Shown piece by piece: positions 6,491-10,430 of a stretch of 10,430 bases of DNA. Within the stretch, counting starts at the first letter, position 1, and each line of letters opens with the position of its first letter. The notes under the pieces are model-generated. The model did not search any database and was not told where the DNA came from. It was given only the letters and a program-made list of their open reading frames with translations. The translations under genes were made by a program, and so were the position numbers. Source of the DNA: Nitrososphaerales archaeon TH5893 (GTDB lineage Archaea; Thermoproteota; Nitrososphaeria; Nitrososphaerales; Nitrososphaeraceae); NCBI GenBank assembly GCA_014523685.1, contig JAATVT010000221.1, forward strand, positions 1-10,430. Direction: 5' to 3'.

Positions 6491-7855
6491 TCAGCCAATC
6501 GCTCTAAAGAACACTTTGCTTCTCCCCATAAAATTGTCTGTCCATACTACATATGTACTACCATCATTTGTAGAGGCAATGTCTGGATCAGTAGAGTATC
6601 CAGTGTTATTGCTCAAGTTTATGATATTGCCAAAGCTAGCTCCGTCACTTCTTTTGAGAAATATATCATGTGTTTTATTGTTACCTGCCTGATTTTGCCA
6701 GACTGTATACACGCTCGATGAGTTATTCACACTGAATTCGGGGTTTGTCGAATTACCTTGGCTGTTACTAAGATTAATAGTATCGCTAAAGCTAGCTCCA
6801 CGATCTATGCTTCTTTTGAAGAATACATTGTCCACCGTTGCCCGATTTTGCCAGATTATGAATACATTGGAATCAGATGTAACAATTTTAGGTCTTATTG
6901 AGTCTCCAGTATCATTACTCAAGTTTATGATATCGCCAAAGCTAGCTCCACCATCATCGCTGTTTCTATAATAGACTTCACCATTGTTAAATGGTCCATC
7001 AGCCCATAATGTATAAACGTCATTATTCAATAATGCTATAGTTGGCAAACTAGATTGACTATTAGGATTATTGCTCAAGTTTATGATATCGCCAAAGCTA
7101 GCTCCACCATCTGTACTCCTTTTTAAGAATATATCAGTAAGACCCTGATCGAAATTACCCTGTGACCAGATTACATATACATTGGAATTATCTGAAGCAA
7201 TTTGTGGTTCAGTTGCGTCTATATCTTTAACAGTATTGTTACTTAACGTTAGATGTTCAGATAATCCTGTCTCAAAATTAGCTCCATTATCAACGCTTCT
7301 TTGAAAAAGTATTTGCTCTGTTCCTGCAGTATCGTCTCTCCACACGACGTAAGTGCCACCATCATTTGTAGAGGCAATATCTGGATCAGTAGAATCTCCA
7401 GTATTATTGCTCAAGTTTATGATATCGCCAAAGCTAGCTCCACCATCTGTACTCCTTTTGAAGAATATATCGTCAGTTCCATTAACACCGGAAGTCTCAT
7501 CTTGCCATACAATAAATATGTAATCACCTGATAATGAGACCTGAAAATTGTAGGAATCTCCTGGGTTGTTACTCAGATTAATAGTATCACTAAAGCTAGC
7601 TCCACGATCTATGCTTCTTTTAAAATACATGTCATCATTACCCGTAATAAAGTCAATCCAGAATGCATAAACGTTAGATCCAGACACAAATACTTGCGGA
7701 TCATGTGCATCTATTGCATTGGCGCTCAAATTTGTTATATCCCCTAAAGTTTGAGGGTATGATAAATTTGGTTCCAAAAAAGAAAAACTTGCGGTTATTA
7801 TAGTAATAATGAGAGCTAACACCAACAATAACCTATCATTATTTATTGTTTTCAA
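6491..7855 (-). CDS. Secreted Asp-box beta-propeller protein (sialidase/BNR-like), eight repeats
   Basis: The protein has 454 residues from TTG 7855. A signal peptide or signal anchor opens it (MKTINNDRLLLVLALIITII), so it is exported. Eight repeats of about 50-55 residues follow, each with the pattern NLSNNxGDS, a VYxxW strand, FFKRS and the Asp-box STDGGASFGDII. Seven Asp-boxes are visible; the seventh is shortened to RSDGASF. The eighth repeat ends after FFRAIG, and the N-terminal LGDITNLS supplies its missing strand, as in the ring closure of beta-propellers. Catalytic sialidase residues are not evident, so a binding or structural surface role is more likely than hydrolysis; this is an inference. 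Many NxS/T sequons suggest glycosylation. A longer start at TTG 7870 adds five residues (LIICR), but the TATA box 28 bp upstream favours 7855. Confidence 0.85.
   Translation of the reverse strand: MKTINNDRLLLVLALIITIITASFSFLEPNLSYPQTLGDITNLSANAIDAHDPQVFVSGSNVYAFWIDFITGNDDMYFKRSIDRGASFSDTINLSNNPGDSYNFQVSLSGDYIFIVWQDETSGVNGTDDIFFKRSTDGGASFGDIINLSNNTGDSTDPDIASTNDGGTYVVWRDDTAGTEQILFQRSVDNGANFETGLSEHLTLSNNTVKDIDATEPQIASDNSNVYVIWSQGNFDQGLTDIFLKRSTDGGASFGDIINLSNNPNSQSSLPTIALLNNDVYTLWADGPFNNGEVYYRNSDDGGASFGDIINLSNDTGDSIRPKIVTSDSNVFIIWQNRATVDNVFFKRSIDRGASFSDTINLSNSQGNSTNPEFSVNNSSSVYTVWQNQAGNNKTHDIFLKRSDGASFGNIINLSNNTGYSTDPDIASTNDGSTYVVWTDNFMGRSKVFFRAIG
7067..7123. repeat. 57-bp exact direct repeat, copy 1 (within the propeller gene)
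   Basis: The 57 bases are identical to 7403-7459 and encode the Asp-box unit KRSTDGGASFGDIINLSNN. Closely similar copies occur near 6608-6655 and 6911-6956. A second subtype, encoding SIDRGASFSDTINLSN, occurs near 6763-6818 and 7567-7620. Confidence 0.9.
7403..7459. repeat. 57-bp exact direct repeat, copy 2 (within the propeller gene)
   Basis: This is the partner of 7067-7123 at a distance of 336 bp. Nucleotide identity, not only protein similarity, points to recent duplication or gene conversion between blades. Confidence 0.9.
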
Positions 7856-7879
7856 TCTACATATAATCAATAATAGAAG

Positions 7880-7886
7880 TTTATAT
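7880..7886 (-). promoter_or_regulatory. TATA box of the propeller gene
   Basis: TTTATAT on the plus strand (ATATAAA on the minus strand, within GGATATAAAC) is centred 28 bp upstream of TTG 7855. This predicts a near-leaderless transcript and supports the shorter start. Confidence 0.55.
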
Positions 7887-7910
7887 CCATTTGTTGACTT
7901 ACAGTATATT

Positions 7911-7934
7911 TATTCTCTAAAGCTTTAGAGAATA
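7911..7934. promoter_or_regulatory. Perfect 24-bp palindrome, candidate operator of the propeller gene
   Basis: The half-site TATTCTCTAAAG is followed directly by its exact reverse complement CTTTAGAGAATA. It lies 25 bp upstream of the propeller TATA box, where archaeal activators often bind. No gene ends nearby, so it is unlikely to be a terminator. A homodimeric regulator site is the simplest reading, by inference. Confidence 0.6.
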
Positions 7935-8096
7935 CCCGACCTATGATCTAATCACTTTCGTTGCATCATATCTATGTACGCCATATAGTAACTGTGTTAA
8001 AGAAATAATTATTCTTAACCTATGCACAACAAAATTTAGGATCATTCAATATCTATAATAACTTAGACATTAGACATTCTAATCTGCCTGATATTA
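7935..8096. other. Intergenic, no feature supported
   Basis: This is AT-rich spacer between the palindrome and the small broken gene. It contains an imperfect inverted repeat around GTTAAAG (7996) and CTTAAC (8014), and a duplicated TAGACAT near 8068-8081. No coding frame of note. Confidence 0.3.
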
Positions 8097-8209
8097 TTAT
8101 GACACTCTAAACGTACTACACACATTCATTGTTGGGCCTTTTAAACGTCCTACTTTTGTTAGAATAGACTTACAAAAAAAAGTAATACTCTTGCTGATTC
8201 GTCAGACAT
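8097..8209 (-). pseudogene. Possible tiny gene broken at a T8 homopolymer
   Basis: On the minus strand an ATG at 8209-8207 starts MSDESARVLLFFVSLF and stops after 16 residues. The stop follows a run of eight T (plus-strand A at 8174-8181). One extra T would shift to a frame giving MSDESARVLLFF followed by CKSILTKVGRLKGPTMNVCS and TFRVS, ending at TAA 8097-8099. A strong TATA element (8231-8240) is centred 26 bp upstream of the ATG, which is why the frame deserves notice. It may be a pseudogene, a homopolymer sequencing error, or a real 16-residue peptide. No homology can be named. Confidence 0.3.
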
Positions 8210-8230
8210 TTCAGTATTAATTATGATTAT

Positions 8231-8240
8231 AATATATATA
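8231..8240 (-). promoter_or_regulatory. TATA box facing left
   Basis: AATATATATA (TATATATATT on the minus strand) is centred 26-27 bp upstream of the ATG at 8209. It could drive the small broken gene or a non-coding transcript. Confidence 0.4.
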
Positions 8241-8270
8241 TAGACATAATTGGATAGTGTCGCAGAAATA

Positions 8271-8280
8271 TTATTATACA
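8271..8280 (+). promoter_or_regulatory. TATA box of the small secreted protein gene
   Basis: TTATTATACA is centred 26-27 bp upstream of ATG 8302, consistent with a leaderless mRNA. Confidence 0.5.
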
Positions 8281-8301
8281 TTATTTTAACTAGCTCTCTG
8301 T

Positions 8302-8520
8302 ATGAAGGGAATTGTTCTTTGGGTGTCATTAGGAATATTTTTGATAAGTGGCATCACATTGTTGGAAGGGCAGCAGTCTGAAGCTACTGATTATAGTGGT
8401 TCTGCAATACCAGCAAATAGCACAAGTGGTCTAATTGAAGAAGAAAAGGAAGAGGATGAGATCAATGCTACTACACCTACTAGTATAAAGAAAGAGCAAT
8501 TAGCTAACATCAGCAAGTAG
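8302..8520 (+). CDS. Small secreted acidic protein, unknown function
   Basis: The protein has 72 residues. Residues 1-22 form a signal peptide or anchor (MKGIVLWVSLGIFLISGITL). The rest is polar and low in complexity: a Ser/Thr-rich part (SEATDYSGSAIPANSTSG), then an acidic run (LIEEEKEEDEINATT), then a lysine-containing tail. Three NxS/T sequons (NST, NAT, NIS) could be glycosylated after export. There are no cysteines and no domain I recognise. The ATG is supported by a TATA element at leaderless spacing. It may be a surface or envelope-associated peptide, by inference from the signal alone. It stands alone and is not in an operon. Confidence 0.6.
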   Translation: MKGIVLWVSLGIFLISGITLLEGQQSEATDYSGSAIPANSTSGLIEEEKEEDEINATTPTSIKKEQLANISK

Positions 8521-8559
8521 CAATAAAACTATAATTTACATCAATTCGATTCAAGAATA

Positions 8560-8622
8560 CTAATATGCTGTAGTATCGTTACCACGGCCACAAACACAAC
8601 CAAAGCAGCAGGAACAAGACAT
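8560..8622 (-). CDS. Possible 20-residue cysteine-rich peptide
   Basis: The minus-strand ATG 8622 to TAG 8562-8560 encodes MSCSCCFGCVCGRGNDTTAY, with five cysteines in the first eleven residues, a metallothionein-like density. The frame is open upstream to about 8706 with no other ATG. There is no clear TATA element. It lies downstream of the CHRD gene on the same strand, after a T-rich terminator. It could easily be a chance frame, so confidence is low. Confidence 0.15.
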   Translation of the reverse strand: MSCSCCFGCVCGRGNDTTAY

Positions 8623-8713
8623 GAAACTGTATTTGTATGCGATCAGTGCATATCTGTGCGTATCTGTGTTAAAGAAGTGCAAAGAAATCTGTCTAGATCC
8701 GCATTATAACAGC

Positions 8714-8736
8714 AAAAAAATTTGGGATAGAAAAAA
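8714..8736 (-). terminator. T-rich terminator of the CHRD gene
   Basis: On the minus strand, T6 (8736-8731) and T7 (8720-8714) lie about 22-44 nt after the CHRD stop codon. Paired T tracts without a hairpin are the usual archaeal termination signal. Confidence 0.5.
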
Positions 8737-8757
8737 GGAAATTAGAAATGTGTATGC

Positions 8758-9294
8758 TTAGGATCCTCCTTCCTCTATCGTACCTCTGAGCTCACCTGGC
8801 GGATTTTCCTCCGTATGAACATTGACATATGCTGTACCATTATTTATTAGTCCGATTAAGTCTGACATTTGTTTGCCTTGTAATGGTCCTTCAAGACTTG
8901 AAGCGGTAATGGTTCCATTAGCTAATTCTCCGCTTACCTCTGCTGTTGGGCTGGATGGATTGAATAATGTTACTACAATGTCTCCGTTTTCGTCACTGCT
9001 GCCTTGATGTATGTGAGCATATAACACTCTATCAATATTTTCTACATCAATTGTATAAGTCATCTGGTCGCCTGCCGAATTGAGCTCAAAAGTTGCATCT
9101 CCAGAAGCTTCTGTCTCAACAGGTGGTACCTCTGCTTCTCCAGATAGCTCCGCGGTAAATTCTTGAGCATCTTCTTGTGCATATAGTAGTCCATTGGGCA
9201 ATATGGCTGTGGCACTAATTGCTGCCATTGCAAGTATTGCAGCAATTACGAAAACAGCAAATACATTTTCATGTTTGATGTTGTTTTTTGACAT
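8758..9294 (-). CDS. Secreted CHRD domain protein
   Basis: The protein has 178 residues. A signal peptide occupies residues 1-40 (hydrophobic VFAVFVIAAILAMAAISATA, likely cleaved near LYAQ). The rest is one CHRD domain, about 45-174. It opens with EFTAELSGEAEVPPVETEAS and continues ATFELNSAGDQMTYTIDVEN. The signature YAHIHQG is at 92-98, and NGTAYVNVHTEENPPGELRG at 152-171. CHRD domains are named from chordin and also occur in bacterial and archaeal secreted proteins; their biochemical role in archaea is not established, though the paired histidines invite a metal-binding idea. The ATG at 9294 is supported by a TATA box 26 bp upstream. The cupredoxin gene lies 146 bp upstream in the same direction. 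Confidence 0.92.
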   Translation of the reverse strand: MSKNNIKHENVFAVFVIAAILAMAAISATAILPNGLLYAQEDAQEFTAELSGEAEVPPVETEASGDATFELNSAGDQMTYTIDVENIDRVLYAHIHQGSSDENGDIVVTLFNPSSPTAEVSGELANGTITASSLEGPLQGKQMSDLIGLINNGTAYVNVHTEENPPGELRGTIEEGGS

Positions 9295-9315
9295 TACAGA
9301 TAGGTTTTGAGCTAC

Positions 9316-9324
9316 ATATTTAAA
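9316..9324 (-). promoter_or_regulatory. TATA box of the CHRD gene
   Basis: ATATTTAAA (TTTAAATAT on the minus strand) is centred 26 bp upstream of ATG 9294, predicting a leaderless transcript independent of the cupredoxin gene. Confidence 0.65.
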
Positions 9325-9440
9325 GAATTACCCAAATTAGTCCCAAATCTGTTCGAATCTGCATATGAAGATCACATTCCGTTAGACCTCATAACCATAT
9401 AACTTAGTATTCCCAAGTTGAAGCAGGTGGTCGACTATTA

Positions 9441-9872
9441 TCATGAGACTATTAGCTTACCTTTCATAGTTGGATGTATTTGACAGAAATATGGAATTGT
9501 TCCTGTTTCATTAGATATATAGGAAAAAGTTTCTTTTGGGGATAGGGCTTCTGAATCAAACTTTTGTCCCACATTTGGATCATCTGGCTCTGTTCCAGAA
9601 GTTATAGTGTGAAATTGAGAATCGTTATTAATCCAAGTTACATTTGAACCGGTACTGACATTTGTAATATCAGGTGCGAATGCCTTTTCCCCCAATGATG
9701 GAGCGCCTTCCACTATTGAAATCCTAACTACATCGATTTTTTCTCTTACAGCATTAGTACTATTGCTGTTATCATCTAGACTAAAGTATTGTTGAGAATC
9801 CATTTGAGCAAAGACAGATGAAAACAAATAAGTACTTACTATAGTGCATAGAATAGCAGAAACCGCAACCAT
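9441..9872 (-). CDS. Secreted type 1 copper protein (plastocyanin-like cupredoxin)
   Basis: The protein has 143 residues. The signal peptide is MVAVSAILCTIVSTYLFSSV with likely cleavage after FA (residue 22). A linker of about 25 residues precedes the cupredoxin fold, which starts near VVRISIVEGAP. Copper ligands are visible: H88 in SQFHTITSG and the C-terminal set C130, H133 and M136 in YFCQIHPTMKGKLIV. These form the complete type 1 site of plastocyanin-like proteins. It would carry electrons outside the membrane; ammonia-oxidising archaea rely on many such proteins in place of cytochrome c. The partner is unknown. The ATG at 9872 is the first possible start, since an in-frame TAG lies two codons upstream. 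A TATA-like TTTATTATT is centred about 32 bp upstream. Confidence 0.92.
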   Translation of the reverse strand: MVAVSAILCTIVSTYLFSSVFAQMDSQQYFSLDDNSNSTNAVREKIDVVRISIVEGAPSLGEKAFAPDITNVSTGSNVTWINNDSQFHTITSGTEPDDPNVGQKFDSEALSPKETFSYISNETGTIPYFCQIHPTMKGKLIVS

Positions 9873-10044
9873 GAACTAGCCTTGTAAACGAGAATGATAA
9901 TAATAAATTTATTCATTCAAATATTCCTGATAAAGTTAAAATAAATATTAAGTATCCTGAACGAGAGATTCCTCCACTAGGAATGGCTACTACGGTATAT
10001 TATTTCTTGATAATATTTTAATCGACTTTTACCAATAATTTAGT

Positions 10045-10218
10045 ATGCCTATAATTACAGTGGCAATGTATAGTGGTAGCTCAAAGAGATAAGGTAGGTT
10101 GGCAGAAGCAATCACTGAAGATGTAATGAATATACTAAAGGTAGACAAAAAAGATGTCATAATAGTATTCCAAGAGGCGTCTCATGGAAACTGGTATGCT
10201 TCTGGAGTTCGTCTCTAA
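10045..10218 (+). pseudogene. 4-oxalocrotonate tautomerase family gene, interrupted by an in-frame stop
   Basis: From ATG 10045 the frame reads MPIITVAMYSGSSKR, then TAA (10090-10092), then continues in the same frame as GRLAEAITEDVMNILKVDKK and DVIIVFQEASHGNWYASGVR to TAA 10216-10218. Apart from the stop, the 57-residue product matches the 4-OT family in length and pattern: Pro2 (the catalytic proline after Met removal), the helix LAEAITEDVMNILKV, the strand DVIIVFQE and the NWYASG turn. The stop aligns with Gln15 of 4-OT (EQK), so one C-to-T change from CAA would create it. The residue matching Arg11 is serine, a further sign of decay. An AT-rich element near 10011-10020 is about 29 bp upstream. 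Readthrough or a sequencing error are alternatives. Confidence 0.65.
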
Positions 10219-10430
10219 AGATAACGATAAGAGTAAAGGAAGACATGTCAATATCGCTTAAGAACAGAACTCAATTCTATTATCTTAACTAAAAAGAAGT
10301 GTATGAATGATTTTTACTGCCCGGTTACTAAGGATATATACAAGAATATGGTCTAAAATGAGATAATAGTGGAAGAAATGTATTCTATTCTAAGTTTTAC
10401 TATAGCCCAATAGTTAAAATAAGAGTTGCA
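10219..10430. other. Intergenic at window end, no supported feature
   Basis: There are only short frames: a 15-residue and a 17-residue ATG frame on the plus strand, and nothing longer on the minus strand. No promoter pair or repeat stands out. Confidence 0.3.

Noticed and set aside
6608..7620. Regularly spaced repeats resembling a CRISPR array
   Set aside because: The repeats are in-frame protein repeats of the propeller; intervals vary and encode conserved strands rather than unique spacers.
8648..8667. Two 10-bp tandem units GCATATCTGT / GCGTATCTGT
   Set aside because: Only two imperfect copies, with no link to a gene or promoter.
8621..8761. Plus-strand 46-residue frame beginning MKLYLYAISAYLCVS
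   Set aside because: It covers the terminator of the CHRD gene, overlaps its stop codon, and has no promoter; lysine codons come from the A tracts.
9968..9984. Hairpin ATTCCT-CCACT-AGGAAT
   Set aside because: Six-base arms with a five-base gap are expected a few times in 10 kb by chance (another lies at 6354-6370), and nothing in the position supports a role.

Overview
The window looks like a piece of the chromosome of an ammonia-oxidising archaeon of the Nitrososphaeraceae. I lean towards the low-GC genus Nitrosocosmicus, because the DNA is AT-rich by eye. The evidence is archaeal gene architecture together with the gene content. TATA elements are centred about 25-30 bp upstream of start codons, with no bacterial -35/-10 boxes and few Shine-Dalgarno sites. 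The genes are short, mostly single units with long AT-rich spacers, and include tiny zinc-binding proteins, an archaeal-type winged-helix protein, a CHRD protein, a secreted cupredoxin and a secreted Asp-box propeller. The genus is an inference from composition and content; no rRNA or other marker is present.

Layout. 1-94 (-): start of a secreted or membrane-anchored protein that runs off the left edge. 329-1484 (+): a two-helix membrane protein, a 52-residue zinc-ribbon protein and a four-helix membrane protein. 1731-3022 (-): a DUF1326 protein and a PhnB-like VOC protein. 3327-3929 (+): 3-methyladenine DNA glycosylase I (tag). 4062-4445 (-): a second VOC protein. 4879-5784 (+): a single-finger C2H2 protein and an ArnR1-like winged-helix protein. 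5785-6490: gene-poor, with possible decayed fragments. 6491-7855 (-): a large secreted eight-repeat Asp-box propeller with near-identical internal DNA repeats and a perfect 24-bp palindrome upstream of its promoter. 7935-8520: a possibly frameshifted tiny gene and a small secreted acidic protein. 8758-9872 (-): a CHRD protein and a type 1 copper protein, both exported. 10045-10218 (+): a 4-oxalocrotonate tautomerase gene broken by an in-frame stop. 10219-10430: nothing supportable.

How the genes relate. Orientation and spacing suggest mostly independent transcription units rather than a pathway operon. The right half is rich in exported proteins (propeller, small acidic protein, CHRD, cupredoxin), so it looks like a cell-surface or periplasm-like accessory block. 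The left half holds small housekeeping and stress-type enzymes (tag, two VOC proteins, DUF1326). I found no defence system, CRISPR array, transposase, tRNA or rRNA. The most interesting features are the propeller repeats, the perfect palindrome upstream of them, the tiny zinc proteins, and several small broken genes in the spacers.
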